Under the pieces are notes generated by a model. That model saw only the letters and a program-made list of their open reading frames with translations, did no database searches and was not told where the DNA came from. Made by a program: the position numbers and the translations under genes. Shown one piece after another: positions 47,219-55,501 of a DNA stretch of 64,000 bases. The stretch comes from Streptomyces canus. GTDB lineage: Bacteria > Actinomycetota > Actinomycetes > Streptomycetales > Streptomycetaceae. The stretch is taken from positions 4,712,001 to 4,776,000 of the forward strand of contig NZ_CP107989.1 of NCBI RefSeq assembly GCF_041435015.1, read 5' to 3'. Each line of letters starts with the position of its first letter. The first letter of the stretch is position 1.

Positions 47219-47257
47219 GAGAGCCCGGTCCCGCTGCATACGCGGGACCGGGCTCTC
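47219..47257. terminator. bidirectional hairpin between pbp and yqeY-type gene
   Basis: A 16-bp perfect stem (47219-47234 with 47242-47257) and a 7-base loop. It lies between the convergent pbp and YqeY-like genes and can serve both strands. Confidence 0.85.
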
Positions 47258-47300
47258 GTACGACTGCCAGGTGCTGGTCTCAGCCGACCAGGAACTCGCC

Positions 47301-47765
47301 TCAGCCGGCCAGGAGCTTCTTCACGACCGCGGCGACCCGGCCGCCCTCGGCCAGACCGGCCACCTTCGGGTTCACGATCTTCATGACGGCGCCCATGGCC
47401 CGGGGCCCCTCGGCGCCCGCCGCCCTGGCCTCCTCGACCGCCTGGGCGACGATGTCGTTCAGCTCGTCGTCGCTGAGCTGCTTGGGCAGGTACCCGGCGA
47501 GGACCTCGCCCTCCGCCTTCTCCCGCTCGGCGGACTCGGCGCGACCACCCTGGGCGAAGGCATCCGCGGCCTCACGACGCTTCTTCGCCTCCTTGGTGAT
47601 CACCTTCAGGACCTCGTCGTCGGAGAGCTCGCGCTTCGTCTTGCCCGCGACCTCCTCCTTGGTGATCGCGGCGAGCGTCAGCCGGAGCGTCGAGGAGCGG
47701 AGCTCGTCGCGCTCCTTCACGGCGGCGGTGAGGTCTTCCTGCAGCTTCGACTTGAGCGTGGTCAT
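47301..47765 (-). CDS. GatB/YqeY-domain protein
   Basis: A 154-residue YqeY-type protein. It opens with MTTLKSKLQEDLTAAVKERDE and contains LAGYLPKQLSDDELNDIV and GAVMKIVNPKVAG, the standard YqeY signature shared with the tail of GatB. The family may bind tRNA or assist amidotransferases, but its role is not settled. It is all helical. It is divergent from the metallophosphoesterase gene and convergent with pbp. Confidence 0.92.
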   Translation of the reverse strand: MTTLKSKLQEDLTAAVKERDELRSSTLRLTLAAITKEEVAGKTKRELSDDEVLKVITKEAKKRREAADAFAQGGRAESAEREKAEGEVLAGYLPKQLSDDELNDIVAQAVEEARAAGAEGPRAMGAVMKIVNPKVAGLAEGGRVAAVVKKLLAG

Positions 47766-47960
47766 GCGTGTGATTGTCGCAGGTGCGAGGTGGGGGGTGC
47801 CCGCGCATTTCCGGGACGACGGGCGTCCCGGGCTCTATGGGAAGGCGGGCGGCGGCTTTGTGTGGGGGGGGCGGGGGCTCTCCGGGATGGCGAGCACCCG
47901 GCCCCAAGGGAGGGCGGGCGTACGGTCAAGGATGCCTTCGTGATCTGACACGATGGAGAC

Positions 47961-48887
47961 ATGCGCGCGCGATACGGAGTTCCCTTGGGCATCGCGGCGG
48001 TTGGCGCCGCCGGTCTCGTCTACTCGGCTGGTTTCGAAGCCCGTTCCTTCCGCCTGCGACGAGTGACGGTCCCCGTCCTGCCGTCCGGCATGCGCCCCTT
48101 GCGGGTGCTCCAGGTCTCCGACATCCACATGGTGAGCGGCCAGCGCAAGAAGCAGCGCTGGCTGCGCTCGCTGGCGGGCCTGCGCCCGGACTTCGTGATC
48201 AACACGGGCGACAACCTGTCGGACCCGGAGGGCGTGCCCGAGGTCCTGGACGCGCTGGGCCCGCTGATGGAGTTCCCGGGCGCGTACGTCTTCGGCTCCA
48301 ACGACTACTACGGCCCCAAATTCCGTAACCCCGCCCGCTACCTGTACGAGAAGGCCCAGGGCCGCCACGGCCTGAACGGCAACGCGCCCGCCGTGGGGGT
48401 CGTCCACAACCCGTGGGAGGACCTGCGCGACGGTTTCGAGGCGGCGGGCTGGCAGAACCTCACGAACACGCGCGGCATGCTGAAGGTCGAGGGCGTGTCG
48501 GTGGAGCTGACGGGACTGGACGACCCGCACATCAAGCGGGACCGCTACGCGGAGGTGGCCGGCGGCCCGTCGGGCGCGGCCGACTTCTCCATGGGCGTCG
48601 TACACGCCCCGTATCTCCGCGCCCTGGACGCCTTCACGGCCGACGCCTACCCGCTGATCCTCGCCGGCCACACGCACGGCGGCCAGCTCTGCCTCCCCTT
48701 CTACGGCGCCTTCGTCACCAACTGCGACCTGGACACGGACCGCGTGAAGGGCCTGTCCACGCACGAGGCGGAGGGCCGCAGGTCGTACCTGCACGTGTCG
48801 GCGGGATGCGGGACGAACCGCTATACGCCGGTGCGGTTCGCGTGCCCGCCCGAGGTGACGCTGCTGACGCTGGTGGGCCGCGAGTAG
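47961..48887 (+). CDS. membrane-anchored metallophosphoesterase
   Basis: A 308-residue calcineurin-like phosphoesterase of the YkuE/YaeI type. One N-terminal membrane helix (about 5-25), then metal motifs VSDIHM, NTGDN, GSNDYY and LAGHTHGGQ. The substrate may be a phospholipid or UDP-sugar nucleotide. ATG at 47961 begins the membrane helix directly. It is divergent from the YqeY gene and is followed by the Pr6Pr gene after 96 bases on the same strand. Confidence 0.9.
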   Translation: MRARYGVPLGIAAVGAAGLVYSAGFEARSFRLRRVTVPVLPSGMRPLRVLQVSDIHMVSGQRKKQRWLRSLAGLRPDFVINTGDNLSDPEGVPEVLDALGPLMEFPGAYVFGSNDYYGPKFRNPARYLYEKAQGRHGLNGNAPAVGVVHNPWEDLRDGFEAAGWQNLTNTRGMLKVEGVSVELTGLDDPHIKRDRYAEVAGGPSGAADFSMGVVHAPYLRALDAFTADAYPLILAGHTHGGQLCLPFYGAFVTNCDLDTDRVKGLSTHEAEGRRSYLHVSAGCGTNRYTPVRFACPPEVTLLTLVGRE

Positions 48888-48983
48888 GAGCCGGGCGCCG
48901 TACGACTGAGGCCGTGCCGGGGAGATTAACCCGCACGGCCCGCCCGTATCGCCCCTTTTGCCGGTTCTGCCTAACGTGAGGGC

Positions 48984-49769
48984 ATGACCGCGCCGATACC
49001 GAGGGACATCCCGGACCTCCCCGCTGTCCCGGGCATGCCCGCATTCCTGCGCTCCCCCGTCCCCGCCAGGGCGGTGGTGGCTCCCGTACGCCACCCCGTG
49101 GCCGCCGTCTACCGCGTACTGGTGGCCCTGACGGCCGCAGCGGCCGTGACCATCGAACTGCTCCTGAGCAGCCCGATCCGCACGCTGAGCCACTTCTCGA
49201 TCCAGAGCACGATCCTGCTGGGGATGGTGCTCCTGCTGTCGGCCCGCAGGGCGTGGACCGCCCGCCACCCCCTGCCGTCATCCGTGACAGGCGCGGCCCT
49301 CCTCTACACCACGATCACGGCCCTGGTGTACCACCTGCTGCTGGCGAACGCCGCGAGCCCCTTCTCCCTCACGGGCGCGGCGGCGAACCCGACGGGCTGG
49401 CACGCGGTGTCCACCCACCTCCTGAACACGGTGATCCCCGTAGCGGCACTGGCGGACTGGCTCCTGCTGACGGCCCCCGGCCGCCTGCACCTGCGCCAGG
49501 CGGCGTCGTGGCTGCTGTACCCCCTGGCGTACCTGCTGTTCTCCTTCACCCGAGGCGAACTCATCCCTCCGGGCACGGGCGGCCGCTACCTCTACCCCTT
49601 CCTGGACGTGGACCTCCACGGCTACAAGAACGTCCTCGGCAACGCCCTCCTCCTCGGCCTCTCCTTCTACGCCCTCGCGATCCTCCTGATCGCCCTCGAC
49701 CACGCCCGCCCGAACCCCATCCGCCACCGCGGCAAAACCGGATTTCGTCTCAAGCCACCGGTGGGCTAA
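48984..49769 (+). CDS. Pr6Pr-family membrane protein
   Basis: A 261-residue integral membrane protein with about six hydrophobic segments (for example VLVALTAAAAVTIELLL, SILLGMVLLLSA-like, ALADWLLLTA, LSFYALAILLIAL). The WHAVSTHLLNTVIPV and RGELIPPGTGGRYLYPFLDV motifs match the Pr6Pr family (FAR-17a/AIG1-like), whose function in bacteria is unknown. It ends 34 bases before the tRNA gene. Downstream of the tRNA, the gene content changes to an island. Confidence 0.85.
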   Translation: MTAPIPRDIPDLPAVPGMPAFLRSPVPARAVVAPVRHPVAAVYRVLVALTAAAAVTIELLLSSPIRTLSHFSIQSTILLGMVLLLSARRAWTARHPLPSSVTGAALLYTTITALVYHLLLANAASPFSLTGAAANPTGWHAVSTHLLNTVIPVAALADWLLLTAPGRLHLRQAASWLLYPLAYLLFSFTRGELIPPGTGGRYLYPFLDVDLHGYKNVLGNALLLGLSFYALAILLIALDHARPNPIRHRGKTGFRLKPPVG

Positions 49770-49803
49770 AGTAAACGACGTCGCCGCGACGAGCAGCGAC
49801 GAT

Positions 49804-49877
49804 CGGGGTGTAGCGCAGCTTGGCAGCGCGCTTCGTTCGGGACGAAGAGGTCGTGGGTTCAAATCCCGCCACCCCGA
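49804..49877 (+). tRNA. tRNA-Pro (anticodon CGG)
   Basis: A 74-base cloverleaf. Acceptor stem CGGGGTG/CACCCCG with discriminator A; D-arm GCGC...GCGC; anticodon stem CTTCG/CGAAG around loop TTCGGGA, giving CGG; T-arm GTGGG-TTCAAAT-CCCGC. CCA is not encoded. tRNA-Pro genes are common integration sites for actinomycete elements, which fits the integrase remnant just downstream. Confidence 0.97.
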
Positions 49878-49882
49878 CGCTG

Positions 49883-49922
49883 GTCAGAGGCCCATTCGCT
49901 TGGTCGCGAATGGGCCTCTGAC
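49883..49922 (+). terminator. tRNA-Pro terminator
   Basis: GTCAGAGGCCCATTCGC (49883-49899) pairs exactly with 49906-49922, a 17-bp stem with a 6-base loop starting 6 bases after the tRNA. Confidence 0.88.
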
Positions 49923-49946
49923 ATACCCGGGGCCAAACGAATCCGG

Positions 49947-50135
49947 TCAGGCCACCGCATCGTTCCCTCCTTCCTCCTTTTCCTGATCTTCCTGATCTTC
50001 CTCCTCTTCCTGATCTTCGGCGAAGATGCCATCCATCGCTCCCGCGTCCTCCGTGATGACCGGCCGGAGCTGCTTGCGGTAGACCGCCTCTGGGGTTGCC
50101 TGACCGCTGTGACCCACCAAGAGCGCGATGCGCCT
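49947..50135 (-). pseudogene. C-terminal remnant of a tyrosine integrase
   Basis: The minus frame ending at 49947 encodes RIALLVGHSGQATPEAVYRK and QLRPVITEDAGAMDGIF, then an acidic tail. GHSG supplies the late catalytic His, and Tyr in AVYRKQ is the expected nucleophile. This is the usual C-terminus of Streptomyces element integrases. An in-frame stop lies at 50136-50138, and the codons that should precede (HGIPLK) are found in another frame, so the gene is frame-shifted and most of it is missing. Located 70 bases from the tRNA-Pro 3' end, it is what remains of an element that integrated there. Confidence 0.65.
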
Positions 50136-50139
50136 TCAG

Positions 50140-50380
50140 CGGGATGCCGTGGTCGAGGGTGAGGATCGCGTCGGTTTTCGCGGTGGCGAGGGTCACGTCA
50201 CCGCATCGCCGAGGGACAGGTCGAGCGCGCCGTGGCGGACACGGACGGAGTGTGCGGCGCCCAGGTGGTCCTCCGTGATCTCCGGCATGACGACGGCCCC
50301 GGCCCATCCAGCGCCGGAGCTCGACGCCGACCGTGCCGAGGGCGGCCTCCCGCCCCAGCTCGCGCGTGGCGACGTAAGGC
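50140..50380 (-). pseudogene. possible PIN-domain (VapC-like) toxin remnant
   Basis: On the minus strand, ITEDHLGAAHSVRVRHGALD, LSLGDAVT and, after a frame change near 50198, VTLATAKTDAILTLD resemble the C-terminal half of a PIN domain, whose acidic LADA/TLD residues bind metal. A shorter piece upstream (YVATRELGREAALG) may belong to it. No intact frame remains and no antitoxin is visible. The identification rests on short stretches and may be wrong. Between 50381 and 50771 I see nothing that I can assign. Confidence 0.35.
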
Positions 50381-50771
50381 TGCCGACAGAAGGGGTGACA
50401 TGACGGCAGCCTCACGCCGCTCGCGCGCCTTGCGCTGGAGATCTCCAACGAACCGGGGCGGTTCTTTCGCCGCAGGCCCGCTCGTCGACGACGAGGAGCC
50501 GGCCGTCCAGAACGCGCCGACACGGGCCAGCTCCGCATGTTTCCGCGCGCGGCACCTCTCGCCGGGGGCAGGATCCCGCCGAGAAACAGCGCACCCCGTG
50601 GTTCGGGGGCCTGTCACGCGGATTCTCCCGTGGGTTACCGGCGTGCTGAATTCCCGGTGAGCCGGGTTGGCAGCATGCTGTCAGTACGCGGTCGGACCCT
50701 TAGTACGGCCGCCGTCGTCGTGTTTGGCTGCTGAAAGCGCCACGGAAACCGACGATTTCGGGAGACGCGCA

Positions 50772-51563
50772 ATGGAGAAGTACGGCGAGACCCTGTTCAC
50801 TCTCGATCGGGACGAGGAAATTCGGCTGCGTCTGCTCGCCGAGGTCTTCGATCCGCTGTGCACCCGCACGATGGACGCGCTGGGCGTGGCCCGGGATGCC
50901 CGCTGTCTGGAGGTGGGTGCCGGTTCCGGGTCCGTCGCCCAGTGGCTGTGCGGCAAGGCGACGGACGGCGAGGTGGTCGCCACCGACCTCGATCTGACGC
51001 TGCTCGAACGGGTGCCGGAGCCGCGGCTGCGTCGGCTGGTGCACGACATCACCACCGACCCGTTCCCGGACGGCTCGTTCGACGTCATCCACGCCCGGCT
51101 GGTGCTCAGCCATCTTCCGCAGCGGGAGGACGTCATGGGCCGGATGCTGCGGTGGCTGCGGCCCGGCGGGTTCGTGCTGATCGAGTCGTTCTGCTGGTTC
51201 CCTGTCGAGAGTTCGCCGCACGACACATATCGCAAGGTGATGCAGCGCTGGAGCAACCTCATCTGCGGGACGCTCGGCACGGACAGTTGGTGGGCCCGGT
51301 CCCAGCCGGGCTCGTTCCTCGATTACGGCTATCGCGATGTGGGAGCGAACACGGTCACGCAGAACCTTCGGGGCGGAACGCCGCTCGCGGACTTCTGGCG
51401 GCTGACCGTGGACATGTCGAGGGAGCAGTTGATCGCGGGCGGATACGTGACGCCGTACGAACTCGACGAGTTCTACGGTCTGCTGCGCGACGACACCTTC
51501 TGGGATCTGGCGCCCGCGCTGGTCCAGGCATGGGGCCACAAGCAACCGGATGCGCTCGGGTGA
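50772..51563 (+). CDS. class I SAM-dependent methyltransferase
   Basis: A 263-residue small-molecule methyltransferase. Motif I is CLEVGAGSGSVAQWL, the acidic loop ATDLDL follows, and DVIHARLVLSHLPQRE is the post-II motif of UbiE/TcmP-like enzymes. It is the first gene of the island cluster. ATG at 50772 follows GGGAG; the longer frame from 50667 is not supported. The stop overlaps the next gene start as GTGA, so methyltransferase, MqnA-like and P450 genes form a coupled operon. It probably O- or C-methylates the cluster product. Confidence 0.88.
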   Translation: MEKYGETLFTLDRDEEIRLRLLAEVFDPLCTRTMDALGVARDARCLEVGAGSGSVAQWLCGKATDGEVVATDLDLTLLERVPEPRLRRLVHDITTDPFPDGSFDVIHARLVLSHLPQREDVMGRMLRWLRPGGFVLIESFCWFPVESSPHDTYRKVMQRWSNLICGTLGTDSWWARSQPGSFLDYGYRDVGANTVTQNLRGGTPLADFWRLTVDMSREQLIAGGYVTPYELDEFYGLLRDDTFWDLAPALVQAWGHKQPDALG

Positions 51564-52510
51564 CCACCGGCACCGCCCGCAGTCCTTCGTCCGCACCGAC
51601 ACCCTCTGGGAGCGTCGTGTCCATGCCGTCCACGCGGCTCACCACCGCACGCCCGGGCACCGCCGTCGAACGGCGGCCACCACGCATCGGGCTGATCTCT
51701 TTCCTCAACTGCCGACCGCTCCTGTGGGGGCTGGAGCGCTCGGGGCTCCTCGCCGGGCTGGACCTCGTCTCGGACTCGCCGGAGTCGGTCGGCGCTGACC
51801 TGGTCGCCGGGCGGCTGGACCTCGGCCCGATCAGCCTCGCCGACTACCTGCGGCACACCGAGGACTTGCTGCTGCTCCCGGGGCTCGCCATCGCGGCCGA
51901 CGGTCCCGTCATGTCCTGCAACATCGTCAGCCGTCGCCCGCTCGAGGAACTCGCCGCGCCGCGGGTCGGACTGGCGTCCACGAGTCGTACGACAGTGCTG
52001 TTGGCGCGTTTCCTGCTCGAGGAGCGGTTCGGGCTGGCGCCGCGCTACTTCACCGGGCCGCCCGACCCGTCGGCTCTGCTGCGCGGGGCAGCGGCGGCCG
52101 TCGTCATCGGTGACCCCGCGTTGCGGGTCCACTTCGAGGGTCTCCCGGACGGTGAGCCTTCGGTCGTGCACGACACCGCGGCGTTGTGGACCGAGTGGAC
52201 CGGGCTGCCCATGGTCTTCGCCGTGTGGGCCGTCCGCCGGGAGTATGCCGAGCGGCAGCCGCAGAGGGTCGCCGCCGTGCACCGGGCCCTGCTGTCGGCC
52301 CGCGACCGGGGGCTGGCGGAGCTGGAGCAGGTGTCCGCCGAAGCCGCGGGCGCGTTCACCGCCGCCCAACTGCTGTCGTACTACCGGACGCTGCGCTTCG
52401 GCCTGGACCCGGACGGGCTGCGCGCGATAAGCCGCTTCGGTGACCTGGCCGCGCGGCGCGGGCTGGTCCCGGGGGACTGGGCAGTGCGGCGGTTCGAGGG
52501 GGAACGGTGA
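51560..52510 (+). CDS. MqnA-family protein (chorismate dehydratase-like)
   Basis: A 316-residue MqnA/MqnD-fold protein. The N-terminal IGLISFLNCRPLLWGL, LDLGPISLADYL and VGLASTSRTTVLLARFLL match chorismate dehydratase, which makes 3-enolpyruvylbenzoate in the futalosine menaquinone route. No other mqn gene lies here, so it is more likely to supply an aromatic unit to this cluster than menaquinone. GTG at 51560 overlaps the methyltransferase stop; ATG at 51623, 21 codons in, gives a more typical length and has GGGAG 11 bases upstream. Activity on chorismate is not shown. Confidence 0.8.
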   Translation: MTTGTARSPSSAPTPSGSVVSMPSTRLTTARPGTAVERRPPRIGLISFLNCRPLLWGLERSGLLAGLDLVSDSPESVGADLVAGRLDLGPISLADYLRHTEDLLLLPGLAIAADGPVMSCNIVSRRPLEELAAPRVGLASTSRTTVLLARFLLEERFGLAPRYFTGPPDPSALLRGAAAAVVIGDPALRVHFEGLPDGEPSVVHDTAALWTEWTGLPMVFAVWAVRREYAERQPQRVAAVHRALLSARDRGLAELEQVSAEAAGAFTAAQLLSYYRTLRFGLDPDGLRAISRFGDLAARRGLVPGDWAVRRFEGER

Positions 52511-53823
52511 ACCGCGTCTCAGGAGCGGCGGGGACGCGAGGCGGTGACGAGTGGGTGCTGCGGCGGATCCTTGACTCGGAGGTGCGGGCCGATCCGTATC
52601 CGCTGTACGAGGAGGTCCGGGCCGCGGAGCCCGTATGGGTACGGGGGCGGCCCGTGGTCGTGTTCGCGTCGTACGCGGCCTGCGGGGAGGTCCTGCGGGA
52701 TCCGCGGGCGAGCAACGACCGCCGGCACTCCCTGCTCTTCCGGCAGACCGGGCCGGCCGACGGCAACAGGACGCCGAGTCCTCCGGCGGAGCTGCCGTCC
52801 TTCCTGTTCATGGACCCGCCCCGGCACACCGCGCTGCGCCGGCTCGCCGCTCCCGACTTCACGCCTCGGGCCGTACGGCGACTGACCCCGATGATCCGGG
52901 AGTTGATCGACGACCTGCTGGACGAGGCGGCGGCCAGCGGTCGGCTGGACGGCGTCGCGGACCTCGCGTCCCCGCTGCCCGTGACGGTGATCTGTCGGGT
53001 CCTGGGCATCGGCACCGGTGAACGCGACTGGTATCGCACCCGCTCCTCGCTGCTCGGCCAGGCGGTCGACCCCTATCTCGCGTTTCTCGGGGTGCCCGCG
53101 CCCGGCCTGGCCCGGCGACGGCAGGCCGAGGCCGAACTCACCGAGTTCTTCAGCAGGTTGGCGGCCGAGCGTCGGGCCCGGCCGCGCGACGACATGATGT
53201 CCCGGCTGCTGGCGGCGGAGACGGACGGTGAACGTCTCACCGACGAGGAGGTCGTCACCACCTGCCGGCTGCTGCTGAACGCAGGGCACGAGACGACGGT
53301 CAGCCTCATCGCGAACGGTCTGCTGACCCTGTTGGACCGGCCCGAGACCCTGGCCGCGTTGCGCGACGACCCCGGCACGGCGGCACCCGCCGTGGTCGAG
53401 GAGATGCTGCGGCTCCAGCCGCCTCTCCAGCTCGTGCATCGGCACGCCCGCGAGGACATGGAGGTGCGGGGCACACCCGTCCCCCGCGGCACGACCATGG
53501 TGCTGCTCCTGGCCGGGGCGAACCGGGACGGTGCCGTGTTCGGCGGCTGCCCGCACGCCTTCGACGCGGCGCGGGCCGAGGGGTCGCAGCATCTGTCCTT
53601 CGGACTGGGCCCGCACTACTGCCTCGGTGCGCCGCTGGGCCGGCTGGAGGCCGAACTGGCCGTCACCCGGTTCGCCCAGCGGGTCGTGGCGCCCCGGCTC
53701 GCCGCCGGGCCGCCGGGCTACCGGCCCCATGTCGTCCTGCGCGGCCCCGCCTCGCTGCCGCTGTCCACCGAGGGGATCCGCGACCGCCGTATGCCGTGGG
53801 AGGCCGCGGCACCGGACACGTGA
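52507..53823 (+). CDS. cytochrome P450
   Basis: A 438-residue bacterial P450. I-helix motif AGHETT, the K-helix ExxR as EEMLR, and heme loop FGLGPHYCLGAPL with Cys372 as the iron ligand. The start GTG overlaps the MqnA-like stop (GTGA). It probably hydroxylates the cluster product. Redox partners are not in the window. A fragment of a second methyltransferase follows after 19 bases. Confidence 0.93.
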   Translation: MNRVSGAAGTRGGDEWVLRRILDSEVRADPYPLYEEVRAAEPVWVRGRPVVVFASYAACGEVLRDPRASNDRRHSLLFRQTGPADGNRTPSPPAELPSFLFMDPPRHTALRRLAAPDFTPRAVRRLTPMIRELIDDLLDEAAASGRLDGVADLASPLPVTVICRVLGIGTGERDWYRTRSSLLGQAVDPYLAFLGVPAPGLARRRQAEAELTEFFSRLAAERRARPRDDMMSRLLAAETDGERLTDEEVVTTCRLLLNAGHETTVSLIANGLLTLLDRPETLAALRDDPGTAAPAVVEEMLRLQPPLQLVHRHAREDMEVRGTPVPRGTTMVLLLAGANRDGAVFGGCPHAFDAARAEGSQHLSFGLGPHYCLGAPLGRLEAELAVTRFAQRVVAPRLAAGPPGYRPHVVLRGPASLPLSTEGIRDRRMPWEAAAPDT

Positions 53824-53842
53824 GACACCCTGGAGCGGGGGC

Positions 53843-53990
53843 ATGACCGCGCTGACGGTGGCGGCCGCCCGCACGATCGAGAGCGGACGTCCCGAGAGGG
53901 CGACTCGTTGATGGGCCGCAACTGCTCGCGTGACGGCGGATGCCGGAGGGCCTCCTCGCCGTGGACGCGCGGGGGACAGGGTGCTTCCTG
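53843..53990 (+). pseudogene. truncated LCM-type methyltransferase start
   Basis: A good ribosome site (GGAGCGGGGG) and ATG begin MTALTVAAARTIESGRPERA, the typical N-terminus of leucine-carboxyl-methyltransferase-like SAM enzymes, but a stop comes after 22 codons. About 20 bases on, another frame reads VTADAGGPP, which fits the next part of that family. The remainder is missing, so it appears to be a remnant of a deleted gene. It sits between the convergent P450 and KAS II genes. Confidence 0.45.
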
Positions 53991-54049
53991 CCCGCCCGCC
54001 GTCCACACGGTGTGAAACCGGCCTCAGTGCCAGGATGCGGAATCGGAGC

Positions 54050-55339
54050 TCAGCGGCGGCGCAGCGCCAACACCGCGTTGTGGCCACCGAAGCCGAAGGA
54101 GTTGCTCAGGGCCAGGTCGCCGTGTTCGGGCAGGGGGCGGGCGACGTTCCTGACCACATCGAGCGGGATCGCGTCGTCGAGGTCGTCGCAGCTGATGGTC
54201 GGCGGAATCACCGCGTGATGCAGGGTGAGGACCGTCGCCACCGCCTCCACTCCGCCCGCCGCTCCCTGCAGGTGCCCCAGGTTCCCCTTGAGTGCCGTGA
54301 CCGGAACCGGTACGACGCCGTCCTCGATGCCGAAGACGGTGCGCAGCGCGGCCGCCTCCGCCAGGTCGCCCTCCACGGTCGCCGTGGCGTGCGCGTTGAT
54401 GTGCGCCACGTCGGTGACTTCGGCGCCCGCGTTGGTGACCGCCCGCCGCACCGCGGCCGCGATTCCGCGGCCGGTCGGATCCGGCGCGGCCAGGTGGTAC
54501 GCGTCGGCCGACAGACCCCAGCCCGCGGCCTCGCAGTAGATCCGGGCGCCCCGGGCCAGCGCGTGCTCCTCCGACTCCAGCACCAGCACGCCCGCCCCCT
54601 CACCGTTGACGAAGCCCTCCCGGTCCTTGGCGAACGGGCGGGACGCGGCCCCGGGTTCGTCGTTGCGGGCCGACAGGGCGCGCATCGCGCTGAACGCGGC
54701 CATGACCTCGGGCGTCACGGCGGCCTCCGCTCCGCCGGCGAGCGCGAGGTCCACATGGCCGTACCGGATGCGGTCGATGGCCTGCCCGATGGCCTCGGTG
54801 CCGGACGCACAGGCACTGACCACGGTGCGGGCCTCCCCGGTGACATGCAGGTCGAGCGAGACCTGTGAGGCCGCCTGGGAGGGGACCGTCATGGGCGCGG
54901 TGAGCGGTGGGACGCACCGCACGCCCTTGTCCCGCAGCCGCCTGTCCCCGTCGACGAGCACCGAGGCGCCGCCGATGATGGTGCCGAGGCTGACCCCGAC
55001 CCGGTCGGGGTCCAGACCGCTGTCCTGGGTGCCGCTCGGGGCGAACCCGGCATCCTGCCAGGCTTCGCGGGCCGCCAGCAGGGCGAACTGGGCGGCCCGG
55101 TTCATGCGCCGCGCCTGCGGCTTGGGCAGGAGCTTCGCGGGGTCGTCGGGAACGGTGCCCCCGATGCGGATCGGATGGTCGGCGAAGGCAGGTGCGTCCA
55201 GCGGACGGATACCGCACCGGCCCGCGGTCAGCCCCTCCCAGAGGGTGTCGGTGCCGCGTCCCAGCGGGGTGATCGCGCCGAGACCGGTAACGACCACACG
55301 TCGGCCACTCGGTATTCGCGCGCAGGTGATGTTCCCCAT
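54050..55339 (-). CDS. beta-ketoacyl-ACP synthase II (KAS II-like)
   Basis: A 429-residue elongating ketosynthase. Catalytic Cys177 in VVSACASG, His317 in NAHATAT and His356 in KGNLGHLQGAAG; the C-terminal SNSFGFGGHN is intact. The usual NAHGTST block is NAHATAT, a mild change. ATG at 55339 follows GAAGGGAAG; upstream codons in the same frame are not conserved. It should elongate acyl chains on the cluster ACP. It is divergent from the XRE regulator gene, which may control it. Confidence 0.92.
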   Translation of the reverse strand: MGNITCARIPSGRRVVVTGLGAITPLGRGTDTLWEGLTAGRCGIRPLDAPAFADHPIRIGGTVPDDPAKLLPKPQARRMNRAAQFALLAAREAWQDAGFAPSGTQDSGLDPDRVGVSLGTIIGGASVLVDGDRRLRDKGVRCVPPLTAPMTVPSQAASQVSLDLHVTGEARTVVSACASGTEAIGQAIDRIRYGHVDLALAGGAEAAVTPEVMAAFSAMRALSARNDEPGAASRPFAKDREGFVNGEGAGVLVLESEEHALARGARIYCEAAGWGLSADAYHLAAPDPTGRGIAAAVRRAVTNAGAEVTDVAHINAHATATVEGDLAEAAALRTVFGIEDGVVPVPVTALKGNLGHLQGAAGGVEAVATVLTLHHAVIPPTISCDDLDDAIPLDVVRNVARPLPEHGDLALSNSFGFGGHNAVLALRRR

Positions 55340-55439
55340 GGCAAGAGACTTCCCTTCACTTGGTTGTCTTCTCTGTCGTGTTCTCGAGGACGGTTGAACG
55401 CCCGTGCAGGGGCGAGACTTCAAGCGCGCTCACGTCGCT

Positions 55440-55474
55440 CGGAGCCGATGACGCTCCGCCTGACGTTGGCTCCG
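55440..55474. promoter_or_regulatory. inverted repeat between KAS II and XRE genes
   Basis: CGGAGCC (55440-55446) and GGCTCCG (55468-55474) are perfect 7-bp arms 21 bases apart, ending 27 bases before the XRE start. They may be an operator for that regulator; this is inferred from position only. Confidence 0.35.
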
Positions 55475-55501
55475 ACTTGAGCAACATGAACGGGGGCATA
55501 C

